Positions 6,372 through 15,366 are shown, counted from the stretch's first letter. The stretch is DNA of 36,512 nt from a bacterium (GCA_021777995.1 JAJYCW010000027.1:1-36512), one strand, 5' to 3'. Program-made: numbers and translations. The notes: a model not told the origin generated them from the sequence alone.

Positions 6372-9223
6372 ACCGCATGCCAGCGAATGATAAACAGGTT
6401 TTGAGTACTTGTATTCTGGCGTAGCCGCTCTTCAATTGCAGCAATAAATCCGTCGCGTTTCAACTCAATCTCATCGCTAACTTCAAAGATGCGTTTGCGT
6501 TGATTACGCTGCTGCTGTTCCAGCTCGCGTATTTCCGACTGTAATTGCACCTGCTCCTGTAACGATCGTGCCTGTTTCGCTCTACGGTTTGCATCGCGAA
6601 TGCGTTGCTTTGTCATCGTTAGGTCACGCTCTGCTGCCAGAATCATATCATCCGCCCAGCGGTAAAGCCTATCGCGCTCCTCGTTAATAAGGTGCTCATT
6701 ATCGGTCTTGCACTTTTCCAAGGCTACCTTCAACCGGAGCTCTGCCTCATCTGCCAATCGCCGCGGAGGATCCTCCTGAACACCGCCGCTGATAACTCGG
6801 CCGCTGCACTGAAACAGCTTTTCGAAAACTTCCTGATCCACGCTCAACCCAGAGTCTGTAAAGCCAGCAAGTAACAGGTGTTCATCGCGCTCAACCGACT
6901 CTACTGTCAGCTTATCAACCTTCAGCCAGCCAGATTGCCCAATCATGGCAACCGCCAGGCTTATTTTAGTGGGGTGGTTTTTCACGTCGAATGCAACTTC
7001 ACCTATTGGGGTATTAAGTTCCCTTGCTGCTCGCAGCACGAACTCACCTAGTGGGTGCGATGGACGGTAGAGATACTCGCCCTCTACATTAGATTCGTTT
7101 TTAGAGATAAGGTGATATTTGCCCGGCTTGAAACGTTGGAGCCAGCCGCTGTTCAGCGTGAATTCAAGCGAATTGTCGTTAAATACGGCCGCACCAGAGA
7201 GCCCATGCTTGGTTAGTGACCAGAACTGCTTGCCGAATTTGTCCAGTTGCATCTGGGCACCCTGTAGGTTCAATCGGAGCCGTTGGTGAATGTCCTCATC
7301 AAAATTGTCGAACAGAAGCTGCTGGGTCTCTAGTATACGCGACTTGATAGTGTCATCGAGCTGTGCCTGAAGTTCATTGAACGCGGATTCTATCTGCTCT
7401 GGAGTGCGGCATGTCTGGTAGATTTCAAAAATGCGCCGCTCGAAATCGATGCCGGACTCGATGGATCCCATTATCTCATCGGACACACCAAAAACACCAC
7501 TAAAGAGTTGGAACTTCTGCTCCAGAAGATCGAACGTGCGCTGATCCGCGGCATTGGCACTGTTCACAAAGTTTATGACGACCACATCATATTTCTGGCC
7601 ATACCTGTGACACCGTCCTATTCGCTGCTCTATGCGCTGCGGGTTCCACGGTAGATCATAGTTCACCACAAGCGAGCAGAACTGCAAATTCACTCCCTCT
7701 GCTGCTGCCTCGGTTGCAATCAAAATTTCAGCTTCGTCCCGAAAATGTTCAATGATTGCCGCGCGCGCGTTTACATCCCGCGAGTCACTTACCTTGCCCG
7801 TTGAGCGGTTTGCCTCTAACCAGCGTGAAGTGACTTCACGGGCGTGCTCATCGTTGTTAGATCCATTGAAAAGTGCCACTTTGCCTGCATAGCCGTTCTC
7901 CTGCAGAAAGTCCCGAAGATAGCACTGCGTCTTGCGGCTCTCGGTAAAGATGAGCGCCTTACGGGCAGCACCGTTCTGCTCCATGCGCTCGAATCCGATC
8001 TCGAGCGCATCCAGGAGGTTTAGCGATTTCGCGTCAACCTCTATGGTTCTTGCCCACTCAATAAAACGGTCTAGTTCGCGAATTTCCGACTCCAACGCTG
8101 CGGGGTCGGGTACGGCACCTTCCACGTCATCCACCTCACCCTCCAGCATCTCGTCCAGGATATCGTCATCGCCGTAGTCATCTGCATCTAACCTGGCAAC
8201 TTCAACTTCACCTGTTCCCTCACCTGACCGCTGGTCCACCAGTCGTTGCCTAATAATCTCGAGCGTTGCAGCAATTGCCGGCGAGGAGGACGCCATGATC
8301 TTTCTGAGCCGCATGGTAAGAAGCACGCGCTGCGCCCTGGGAATGCTGAACGTATCCTCACGCTGCAAAAACTGCGATAACGTATCGTAGAGGTTGATCT
8401 CTTCATCAGAAGGAGTGAACGGCCGGGTGATTGCCTGCCGCCTGGTAAACTGAACGTATTCCAGCACGTCCTTGCGCAGGGTACGCTTGCAAAAGCCTTG
8501 CAGGCGAAGCTTGAGGGATTTTAAGTCGCTGTTTTCACCGGCATACAGCGCTCTAAACGTGGCCGCATCCCCAAATAGCTGCTCGTCTATAACGGACGCC
8601 ATGCCAAAGAGCTCCATGAGGGAGTTCTGCAGTGGCGTTGCTGTTAGTAGTATTTTGCGCGTATCTGCCACCGCCGCACGAATGGCCTGCCCGGTCTTGT
8701 TGCTGCTTTGGTGCGCATTGCGCAGTTTGTGCGCCTCGTCAATTACCACCATATTCCAGCCAACTTCGCGAATAGCAGATTTCATCTTCGCTGCAAAGTT
8801 TATGGAGCACACAACCACCCTGCCACAGTCAAACGGGTTTGCAACGCCCGCGCGCAGAGCAGCCGAATACGCACGGCTATCGAGTATGCTGGCGGGCAGG
8901 TTAAACTTCCTCTCAAGCTCGTCCGCCCACTGCCGCCGAATGGAAGCCGGGCAAATGACCAGCAGTCTGCGCTTACGTTCTGCCCACAACTGGCAAAGTA
9001 CCAGACACGCTTCAATTGTCTTGCCGAGTCCTACCTCGTCTGCAAGAATTACACCCTTCTGCACGGGAGAACGCAATGCAAACAGAGCTGCCTCGATCTG
9101 ATGCGGATTGAGGTCTACATTGGCATCAAACAGCGCAGTCGTAAGCCTATCCGGCTCTGCGCCGGAGATATGCCGGGTGAGGTCATGCGCATAGTATTTA
9201 GCATGGTATTCTGTGAGCAACAT
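6368..9223 (-). CDS. SNF2-family DEAD/DEAH-box helicase (HepA/RapA-like)
   Basis: The open frame begins at 9295, but the start at 9223 is preferred because GCGGAGGA lies five bases upstream and the N-terminus then reads MLLTEYHAKYYAHDLT, as I recall for this helicase family. This gives 951 aa. Helicase motifs are complete: motif I DEVGLGKT near residue 61, motif II DEAH near 161, motif III LTATPLQNS, then the second RecA lobe with FTESRKTQ, EAAAEGVNLQ and motif VI IEQRIGRCHRYGQ near 534. The last 150 residues are a charged coiled coil (RELEQQQRNQRKRIFEVSDE). The enzyme should translocate on double-stranded DNA using ATP. Relatives are often found in restriction or phage-defence islands, but no methylase or nuclease gene is next to it here. 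It could alternatively act in RNA-polymerase recycling like RapA. Confidence 0.85.
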   Translation of the reverse strand: MLLTEYHAKYYAHDLTRHISGAEPDRLTTALFDANVDLNPHQIEAALFALRSPVQKGVILADEVGLGKTIEACLVLCQLWAERKRRLLVICPASIRRQWADELERKFNLPASILDSRAYSAALRAGVANPFDCGRVVVCSINFAAKMKSAIREVGWNMVVIDEAHKLRNAHQSSNKTGQAIRAAVADTRKILLTATPLQNSLMELFGMASVIDEQLFGDAATFRALYAGENSDLKSLKLRLQGFCKRTLRKDVLEYVQFTRRQAITRPFTPSDEEINLYDTLSQFLQREDTFSIPRAQRVLLTMRLRKIMASSSPAIAATLEIIRQRLVDQRSGEGTGEVEVARLDADDYGDDDILDEMLEGEVDDVEGAVPDPAALESEIRELDRFIEWARTIEVDAKSLNLLDALEIGFERMEQNGAARKALIFTESRKTQCYLRDFLQENGYAGKVALFNGSNNDEHAREVTSRWLEANRSTGKVSDSRDVNARAAIIEHFRDEAEILIATEAAAEGVNLQFCSLVVNYDLPWNPQRIEQRIGRCHRYGQKYDVVVINFVNSANAADQRTFDLLEQKFQLFSGVFGVSDEIMGSIESGIDFERRIFEIYQTCRTPEQIESAFNELQAQLDDTIKSRILETQQLLFDNFDEDIHQRLRLNLQGAQMQLDKFGKQFWSLTKHGLSGAAVFNDNSLEFTLNSGWLQRFKPGKYHLISKNESNVEGEYLYRPSHPLGEFVLRAARELNTPIGEVAFDVKNHPTKISLAVAMIGQSGWLKVDKLTVESVERDEHLLLAGFTDSGLSVDQEVFEKLFQCSGRVISGGVQEDPPRRLADEAELRLKVALEKCKTDNEHLINEERDRLYRWADDMILAAERDLTMTKQRIRDANRRAKQARSLQEQVQLQSEIRELEQQQRNQRKRIFEVSDEIELKRDGFIAAIEERLRQNTSTQNLFIIRWHAV

Positions 9224-9475
9224 CGAATCCTCCGCACCAATATTGTCGGCCATACACCTAGCACGAATGTGACTGAAGCTAGCTGATAATTCCACCGAGG
9301 GTACTGCATCATTCTGAAAATCAGCGCGGCATGTTGCCTAATGCGTCGTGCTAACTCATTGCCGTTAGTGCGCGCAATCGACTGGTGGCTTCCTGATTAC
9401 AGCTAACTTTAAGACCTTCGCGCGGATTTTATAACGCCACCAGGATGTTGTTAGCTCCACCATTGCCTCAGGTTC

Positions 9476-10147
9476 CTACGCAGGGATTCCCAGGTCACGC
9501 TCATATTCCGGTCGTTGTGCATCCCTTAACGGCAGTTCGCCCTCTGCAAATCCAACAACAAGCGCAGAACTAACGGTGTCAAGTTTCAAATTCAATAGAG
9601 CACGCATACATTGTACGCGAACTCGTGATCGCTCTGCTACAGGCACCTTCATTGCAGACATTAATGCAATTGCAATCGGATTTGCAATCTCCAGAATCGA
9701 TCGCCAGCATAGCTGGTTATGCTGAATTACGGGGATACTCGAACTGCATTACCATCGCTGCTGCAACCTTCTTCACAACTTCGCTTGGCGCAGGATTCAT
9801 GCGTGTACTATATCAGAGCAACGCCATGGGATAGACCGGCGGGTCCGTGCTGCGATATTAGGGCTGATAAATAGTTGAATACCCACATTAGAAAACCTGG
9901 TTGATGAGTCGCCTGATGTTCTATGTGTACCAGGAGCTGCGCGTCCTGCCTCTTGATATTTGACCCTGACAAGCATATCAACCTCATGGCTGCTATTTGC
10001 AGGAAGGTTGCGCAATACCTCTTGTTGGAGAAACTCTGGCGCGTGGTCGAACTCGATTTACTCGCCTAATTCTTGCACGAACAGCCGGGTAAACGCACGA
10101 AAAAGCACTGTCACACGCCGCTTTCAGCGTTCGTCGAACCTCTTCAT
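9476..10147 (-). pseudogene. Rpn/YhgA-like PD-(D/E)XK transposase/nuclease remnant
   Basis: Translation in shifting frames recovers most of one Rpn-like protein. It starts MKRFDER at 10147, then FFRAF-like VLFRAFTRLFVQELGE, then EFLQQEVLRNLPANSSHEVD and DMLVRVK. After a frame change near 9945 comes QDAQLLVHIEHQATHQPGF, the family's conserved EHQ block. The C-terminal part ANPIAIALMSAMKVP and LLNLKLD...GFAEGELPL ends at 9476. At least two in-frame stops (TGA and TAA near the start) and about three frameshifts break it. Intact members are recombination-promoting nucleases of the PD-(D/E)XK fold, often multicopy and mobile. This is a dead copy upstream of the helicase gene. The alignment is from memory of the family. 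Confidence 0.7.
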
Positions 10148-10240
10148 ATCGCCATTGTATGCATTTTCGCTGTGCTTATCCACACCACACAACTGGCAGC
10201 AGTACTGCGCACCAATAGCAGGTAACCAGCGCGATAGGTG

Positions 10241-11014
10241 CTAAAGCGCGTGGTCCTCACCATTCACATCGAGGTGGCCAAAGCATTTGTCACCGTTAAG
10301 GAACTCTATTCTCCCTGCAAGGTAACGCAATTTTATCCTACCCTTTCCATCCAGCTCTATATAGGTGCCTTCCTCAAGACGAATGGTGTTGTGGTGCATT
10401 TGCAGGCCCAAACTATAGGTACCAGCAATGTCCAGTCCAATGGCACCGGTGCCATTCAGCGCAATCGCGGTTTCGTAGTGATTACCGCCGTCCTGTATCT
10501 GTATGCCATACCGCGATGGGTGCGGACCCTTTGCCTGGATGTTAACTCCAACCACGGTGCTCTCTTCACTACCTGCGTAGACGTTGGTGGTCTCCACGTT
10601 AACTCCTAGAGTGACAGCCCTGTTGTGCGCAAAGATTTCGGAGTGTATGCCAGCAGACCACCCTGCCCCGTATTTGTGCAAGCGCGAGCAAACAACGCAT
10701 CCATCGCCCACCTCGTGGTGCGTTTCAAGGCTCGAATAGAGCGTCCAGGGATAAGAGTGCGTGCCATTCTCCTGATGAACTAGCGAAAGCACCTCGTGGG
10801 TGATCGCCGCACCGTTATTGTTATCACCGCGTGCGAACAGCACAGTGGTGTCTAATGGGGGAATGTCCGGGTTACCCACGATCATGTGCGTGGTTAAATT
10901 CTCGCCGGCATTGTTCGCCTCTGGCGAGGCAGAACTCCCGCGGCCCGGCAATAGCGCGGCAACAGCCGCTGTAAACCAGCGTATTAGCATATTCCGTCGC
11001 GGAGATTGACTCAC
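10241..11014 (-). CDS. Exported beta-rich protein, possible Tat substrate
   Basis: 257 aa. The N-terminus SPRRNMLIRWFTAAVAALLPG has a twin arginine followed by a hydrophobic segment, a plausible Tat signal. The mature part is almost entirely beta-strand with repeated short Gly/Asn/Thr motifs (VTLGVNVETTNVYAG, VVGVNIQAKG, IALNGTGAIGLDIAG, YIELDGKGRIKLR). The pattern is like phage tail-fibre or beta-helix shafts and their bacterial relatives. No enzyme motif is visible. It follows the CRTAC1 gene on the same strand by about 80 bases and may be the last gene of that operon. A surface structural or binding role is inferred from fold pattern only. Confidence 0.6.
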   Translation of the reverse strand: MSQSPRRNMLIRWFTAAVAALLPGRGSSASPEANNAGENLTTHMIVGNPDIPPLDTTVLFARGDNNNGAAITHEVLSLVHQENGTHSYPWTLYSSLETHHEVGDGCVVCSRLHKYGAGWSAGIHSEIFAHNRAVTLGVNVETTNVYAGSEESTVVGVNIQAKGPHPSRYGIQIQDGGNHYETAIALNGTGAIGLDIAGTYSLGLQMHHNTIRLEEGTYIELDGKGRIKLRYLAGRIEFLNGDKCFGHLDVNGEDHAL

Positions 11015-11094
11015 AGGTTAAGCATTCCATTCATTGCCGCAGGTAACACGAGGCACAGTCAAACGTCGTAAGACAAGACTGCAAATTAGAAAGG

Positions 11095-12786
11095 CTATCC
11101 ATCGCCAATGGATCTTGGCGTGACCACATAATGCCTGTTAACCGGAAGGTCGCGGTGTTCTGTTTCGCGTCCGTCTGGCCATCTAACACGAAGCCGATGC
11201 ACCGAGTTGGCATTGCCTAAACCAAAATGCACCCACGGCGAATCTGAGGAGAGGTATGTGCCGGACGCGCGAACTTCCCCGATCCGAACTCCATCGGGAA
11301 CGACCACCTGTACCCTCGCACCTATCGCGTCGGTCAGCGGAGCTTTGTGTGCGCAACGCACGCTTAACCAGTTATTGGCGCTTTCAAATTGGTTGTGTAG
11401 CAGCAACGGGCTGCCAACTTCGTTAGAGACAATTGCATCTAACCGTCCGTCACGATCGAAATCTCCAATTGCAATACCTCGACCGACAATAGGTTTGAGG
11501 AAGTCCGTGCCAGCTAAATGCGATATATTGCGAAATTGTCCATTCCTAAGGTTATGAAATAATTGGGTTGGTTGTTCGAAATTTTGTGCTGGATCAATTT
11601 CGTTGATCTGGCTTTGAACGTGGCCGTTCGCCATCATAATGTCTTGCCATCCGTCATTATCATAATCGATGAACACGGCTCCAAACGTCAAATACTTAAG
11701 AGCCGAGGCACCCAATCCACTACGGTATGATTCATCACTAAAAAACCTACCACCGTTGTTTCGAAATAGACCCTTAGGCTGTTGTGCAAAATTGGAAACC
11801 ACTAGATCGAACATACCATCATTATCATAATCACCCCAATACAAACCCATGCCGGAAAACAATTGGCCGTCCGCGCCATACCCAACCCCCTTCTCCAAGG
11901 CAACGTCTCTAAATGCTCCACCAATATTGTGATAAAGTTCGGCAGGCTTCTGGTCGTTAGCAAGGAACAAATCTGGTCTGCCGTCATTGTCATAATCACA
12001 AAACATTGCGCCAAGGCAATTGCCGTGAGCGCTAGAGAGGCCCCGTATTAGGGTCTCATTAATGAAACGACCGTCCGCGTAGGTGTGAAGGGAACCTCGC
12101 TCTGGAGAATAGGTCGTCGGCCCGCATGCCTGCAAAATCGTCGAGCCATTAATTTCACGAAAAGGGCAGAGGTTGTCAAAGTTTGGATCGAAATCAACGT
12201 AGCGTCCAATGTACACCGATAGCCGCTTGCCGCCGTCCAGATAAGCCCAACTCGCGCTGGTCGTCCATCCGAGGGGACCATTCATTAATAGCCCTGTTTC
12301 AACGGTTACGTCCTCAAACGTACCGTTCCCGCGATTATGGTAGACTGCCAGGCTTCCGTACCCCGTCAAAAGCACGTCTGGGTACCCGTCCTGATCGAAA
12401 TCCGCAATGGTACAACCTAAAAAGTGATTGTGTGAACTAGTTAACGGGAATGCAGAGTTGGTTACATCGCTGAAACTTCCATCACGGTTATTTCGATACA
12501 AACTTGGTCCCTGGTTCGCAACAAGGAGTATGTCTAGCCACCCGTCATTATCGTAATCAATGAATGCACATCCGTGGCCAATAGTTTGAAGTATGTTGAG
12601 GCAGCAGTTAGGAGGATGGTTAATCGTAAATTTGATACCACAGGCTGGTATTTTATTGGTAAAGATTGACCTGTTAGCTGACGCACTTATTGTTTCGGTG
12701 CGCTTAGGTCGGCGCGACCTGCAACCCACAAGCAGGGATGACGCGCCAATGGATGTACTGAAAATCAGATTTCTGCGGGAAATCAT
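11095..12786 (-). CDS. CRTAC1-family FG-GAP/ASPIC-UnbV exported lipoprotein
   Basis: 563 aa. The N-terminus SRRNLIFSTSIGASSLLVGC combines a twin-arginine motif with a lipobox, so it is probably a Tat-exported lipoprotein. At least six Asp-rich calcium-binding motifs of the form DxDxDGxxD are visible (DYDNDGWLD, DFDQDGYPD, DYDNDGRPD, DYDNDGMFD, DYDNDGWQD, DFDRDGRLD), marking FG-GAP/VCBS propeller blades. The C-terminal domain has GARVQV, RVRWPDG and a terminal strand typical of ASPIC/UnbV. The start codon overlaps the stop of the upstream TPR gene as ATGA, so the two are coupled. Such TPR-CRTAC1 pairs recur in Armatimonadota, Acidobacteriota and Planctomycetota. The molecular role of CRTAC1 proteins is not established; binding of surface ligands or partner proteins is likely. 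Confidence 0.9.
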   Translation of the reverse strand: MISRRNLIFSTSIGASSLLVGCRSRRPKRTETISASANRSIFTNKIPACGIKFTINHPPNCCLNILQTIGHGCAFIDYDNDGWLDILLVANQGPSLYRNNRDGSFSDVTNSAFPLTSSHNHFLGCTIADFDQDGYPDVLLTGYGSLAVYHNRGNGTFEDVTVETGLLMNGPLGWTTSASWAYLDGGKRLSVYIGRYVDFDPNFDNLCPFREINGSTILQACGPTTYSPERGSLHTYADGRFINETLIRGLSSAHGNCLGAMFCDYDNDGRPDLFLANDQKPAELYHNIGGAFRDVALEKGVGYGADGQLFSGMGLYWGDYDNDGMFDLVVSNFAQQPKGLFRNNGGRFFSDESYRSGLGASALKYLTFGAVFIDYDNDGWQDIMMANGHVQSQINEIDPAQNFEQPTQLFHNLRNGQFRNISHLAGTDFLKPIVGRGIAIGDFDRDGRLDAIVSNEVGSPLLLHNQFESANNWLSVRCAHKAPLTDAIGARVQVVVPDGVRIGEVRASGTYLSSDSPWVHFGLGNANSVHRLRVRWPDGRETEHRDLPVNRHYVVTPRSIGDG

Positions 12787-13766
12787 CTAATTCCGCCGCT
12801 TCGAAGAATGGCCTTCTTACTCCCACTACCTGCAGCGCATTCTTGTGACTGTGCGATTGCCTTGGCTGCTAGCGAGGTCCTGCCCAAACCATCATAGGCC
12901 TGTGCTAGCCACAACCAAAGGGATTGGTTAGTTGACTGACCTTTTTTAGCAATATTAAGCTCTTTTATCGCAAGGGAGAATTTATGGTCGACGAGATAAA
13001 TGTGCCCCAACAGAAGGTGGGTGTAAGCGTTCGGCTGAAGATTCAGCGACCGCCTTGCCATTAATTCTGCACTGGCAAGGCCGGTGGCGGAGGGATCCAT
13101 TTGCATCTCGACATCGGCCAGCCCAGCTAGCGCCTGTGCGTCTTGTGCACTGCATCGAAGAGTTTGGCGATACGCGGATCGGGCGATAGTAAGCTGGCCT
13201 TGAGCTAGTGCGTTCGCCGCTAGGGCGTCATTTGCCTTTGAGTCCCATGGTGCCAAACGAACTGCTTCACGAAGGGCACTCATTCCCATGGGATAATCTA
13301 ACGCTCGCGTTAATAATATCCCCATTTGCCGCCATGCCACCTCATCTTTGGCGTTTAGTCGAACAGCGCGGCGGTAGGCTGCAATGGCACTTACACTTCG
13401 TCCCAAGCGGGCTTCAACGTCGCCGATAACGTGCCATATATCTGCGTCTCGTGGGTCGTCCACTTCAGCCTGGTGAAGATTTGCCAATGCAATTTGATAC
13501 CGACCGGTACGCATTGCAACCGCCGCCAAACCTACAAACGCCGATGTATCCCGAGGGTTCCTGTAAGCCGCATGCGCGAACGTAACCATTGCACGATTAA
13601 ACGCCCCTCGTTGAAGAAGCTTGTTACCTTCAGCATCCGCGTTTGATAGTTTGGACGGCGGCAAGGGAGTGTAACCTGCCCGGATAATGGCAGCGGATAT
13701 AATGAGTAGGGTTATCCATACGAGTTTGCCCTTCGTGAAGATCATGTTCTTTCGCTTTGTATTCAT
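12783..13766 (-). CDS. Membrane-anchored TPR protein
   Basis: 327 aa. One N-terminal transmembrane or uncleaved signal segment (LVWITLLIISAAIIRAGY, residues about 14-31) leaves the rest outside the cytoplasmic membrane. The body is about seven tetratricopeptide repeats, with motifs such as GAFNRAMVTFAHAAYRNP, GRYQIALANLHQAEVDDP and GRSVSAIAAYRRAVRLN. TPRs act as protein-protein scaffolds. The stop codon overlaps the CRTAC1 start. The pair is probably expressed from the pseudopilin promoter upstream or from a local start, since 157 bases separate it from the small membrane gene. It may assemble with CRTAC1 at the cell surface. Confidence 0.85.
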   Translation of the reverse strand: MNTKRKNMIFTKGKLVWITLLIISAAIIRAGYTPLPPSKLSNADAEGNKLLQRGAFNRAMVTFAHAAYRNPRDTSAFVGLAAVAMRTGRYQIALANLHQAEVDDPRDADIWHVIGDVEARLGRSVSAIAAYRRAVRLNAKDEVAWRQMGILLTRALDYPMGMSALREAVRLAPWDSKANDALAANALAQGQLTIARSAYRQTLRCSAQDAQALAGLADVEMQMDPSATGLASAELMARRSLNLQPNAYTHLLLGHIYLVDHKFSLAIKELNIAKKGQSTNQSLWLWLAQAYDGLGRTSLAAKAIAQSQECAAGSGSKKAILRSGGIR

Positions 13767-13827
13767 AACGAATTATAAAGTACTTGTAAGCTCACGGTGA
13801 TTGCACGCTCGTGATCGTATGAATGCA

Positions 13828-13903
13828 AGCCACCTACTCGATCGATTAGTATTCTTGAGTTCGGGATTAAGACCTGGTAGGTACCTCACGCTTCGCTAAC
13901 CAC
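13828..13903 (-). ncRNA. rRNA-like mosaic: 5S 5'-half-like segment joined to 23S 3'-end-like segment
   Basis: On the minus strand, 13903 to 13857 reads GTGGTTAGCGAAG then ACCTACC and ATCCCGAACTC, which looks like the 5' half of a 5S rRNA. It is followed at 13854-13837 by GAATACTAATCGATCGAG, identical to the 3' end of many bacterial 23S rRNAs as I remember them. The order is reversed compared with an rrn operon and neither gene is complete. ACCTAC and GTAGGT flanking the middle could pair, so it may fold. It lies in the 157-base gap of the pseudopilin operon. It could be a small RNA, a regulatory leader, or rRNA-derived debris. Confidence 0.4.
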
Positions 13904-13922
13904 ATCCACCCTTTTAACTGCT

Positions 13923-14126
13923 CTACTTTTGGGAGTTCAACTGTTGCTTCATCAAAGCCTGGTGTTGTGCCATCCATTGTGCCTTCGGAAATGCTCCGAC
14001 TGGAACATTAACGGTTTTACCTTCCTGGTGTGGTTGTTGGCTCTTGTATTCAGCTACTCCAATTCCGAGCGCAAGCAGGAAGAGCACTGTTACCACGGTC
14101 ACCAATTTTTTGTCACGACTGCTCAT
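13923..14126 (-). CDS. Small single-TM protein in the pseudopilin operon
   Basis: 67 aa, starting at the ATG at 14126, which has GGAGGTGG upstream. The open frame extends to 14195, but that longer start has no such site. A basic N-terminus (SSRDKKL) precedes one membrane helix (VTVVTVLFLLALGIGVAEY). The tail carries PVGAFPKAQWMAQHQALMKQQ and is probably extracytoplasmic. No family is recognised. It starts 92 bases after the DUF1559 stop and precedes the TPR gene, so a role in assembling or anchoring the pseudopilin or its partners is reasonable but unproven. Confidence 0.7.
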   Translation of the reverse strand: MSSRDKKLVTVVTVLFLLALGIGVAEYKSQQPHQEGKTVNVPVGAFPKAQWMAQHQALMKQQLNSQK

Positions 14127-14218
14127 AACAGTCCACCTCCAGTTCACTTTTTTGGATTCGGTCGCCGCGTCAGGTATAGACGACAAAGGAGACACGGCGA
14201 CCGTAAGCCGAATTCTAT

Positions 14219-15079
14219 CTAGTTACCCGGATTATATTGCGGGTCCCATGCCATCATATTCGGAGCTTTCATATTCCAATGTTTGTTGGCATCAACATTC
14301 CAAAGCCGTGAGGCCGGCATGGCCTTTACATGACCGTCCAGATACCCAAAATCGGAGATGCCATTATGTGCACCTATTGAAAATGGCCACGACCCGGGAT
14401 AGTCTCCATAGCATCCCGATGATCCGCAGATAGCCAGGTAAGCAGGGAAGATTGGGAACCCGAGTAAATCTCCCATGTCATACCGAGTCGTCGCGTAAAA
14501 TCGCGCGTAATTGTCTGGATTCCACCAAGGAAACATTACAATCGTGTTCGCAGGATAGACCACACCTGCCAATGTTTGCGATCCTTGCCCGGAGTCTCCA
14601 GCGTAGATACCATAGTTGAACACGCCAAATCCCTGCAAGGGGTGAGTCGGACTGTAATTTGTAAACCCGTAGCTGATCCTATATCCAGTTCCGATACCTG
14701 GTCCGCCGTCTCCATCATCTCTCGCATATGGGTCTGAAGGATCGTCCCAAACAGTGGTTTTTCCTTCGTGCCCCCAAGTATCGCCGGCCTTAATGTATGG
14801 ATCAACCAAGAGGTTGATGCCGTGACCCTCTGGGGCCGTATTGATTAATCCGTTCCAATTGACCGGCCCAGCCTCGCCAAGAGGTAGCATCTCATCGTAA
14901 TCTTGGTCGTACATAAGAATTCCGAGGAGAATTTGTTTCTCGTTCGACATGTCAACTGCTTGTCTTGCCTTATCGCGAGCTTGAGCGAACACAGGAAACA
15001 AGATGGCAGCAAGAATAGCAATAATTGCAATAACTACCAACAGCTCAATCAGCGTGAATGCTTTGTGGAGATGTTTCAT
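14219..15079 (-). CDS. DUF1559 type II pseudopilin-like protein
   Basis: 286 aa. The ATG at 15079 has GAGGAGGG upstream. The N-terminus KAFTLIELLVVIAIIAILAA is a class III prepilin signal: cleavage comes before Phe, Glu is at position +5, and a hydrophobic helix follows. The C-terminal globular domain contains AHNGISDFGYLDGHVKAM, the H-x9-DG-like motif of DUF1559 proteins. The family is greatly expanded in Planctomycetota and Armatimonadota, where members are thought to form surface fibres or type II-secretion-like structures. It is the first gene behind the promoter at 15223-15251 and probably heads an operon with the small TM, TPR and CRTAC1 genes. A prepilin peptidase gene is not in the window. 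Confidence 0.9.
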   Translation of the reverse strand: MKHLHKAFTLIELLVVIAIIAILAAILFPVFAQARDKARQAVDMSNEKQILLGILMYDQDYDEMLPLGEAGPVNWNGLINTAPEGHGINLLVDPYIKAGDTWGHEGKTTVWDDPSDPYARDDGDGGPGIGTGYRISYGFTNYSPTHPLQGFGVFNYGIYAGDSGQGSQTLAGVVYPANTIVMFPWWNPDNYARFYATTRYDMGDLLGFPIFPAYLAICGSSGCYGDYPGSWPFSIGAHNGISDFGYLDGHVKAMPASRLWNVDANKHWNMKAPNMMAWDPQYNPGN

Positions 15080-15222
15080 GGGGTTGTTCCCTCCTCAATT
15101 CTAGCATGCGTTACGATTCCACTTCAGGAAGAATAACTTGGGTGGTGCCAGACTACAGCGTCGGGAGACTAATAATGTCGTCATTGGAATCGGCCAATTA
15201 GACATACGTCGGTTGCAGTTGC

Positions 15223-15251
15223 ATTATAACACAAAACAGGCCGATTCTCAA
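15223..15251 (-). promoter_or_regulatory. Extended -10 sigma-70-type promoter for the pseudopilin operon
   Basis: On the minus strand, TTGAGA (15251-15246), a 17-base spacer and TATAAT (15228-15223) preceded by TG one base earlier give an extended -10 box. It points to the DUF1559 gene with a leader of about 135 bases. This is the closest match to consensus near that gene. Confidence 0.7.
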
Positions 15252-15366
15252 CTTCATGAATAATATAATGCCTAAATCACGCTGCAATTCCGCAACCGGG
15301 TCAAATTTCATTACATATGCTGTACCTTTTTGTCAATCTGCGTTGCTTTCAAATGATTACGCCGCA

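Noticed and set aside
8472-9286. Long plus-strand frames antisense to the helicase
   Set aside because: The helicase motifs on the minus strand are complete. The antisense products resemble nothing and lack start signals.
10238-10609. Plus-strand ORF of 123 aa
   Set aside because: It is the antisense of the exported beta-rich protein, which has the better start and signal sequence.
15331-15336. Minus-strand TTGACA as a second promoter for the pseudopilin operon
   Set aside because: At 17 bases downstream there is only TAATGA, a poor -10 box. The pair at 15223-15251 is much better.
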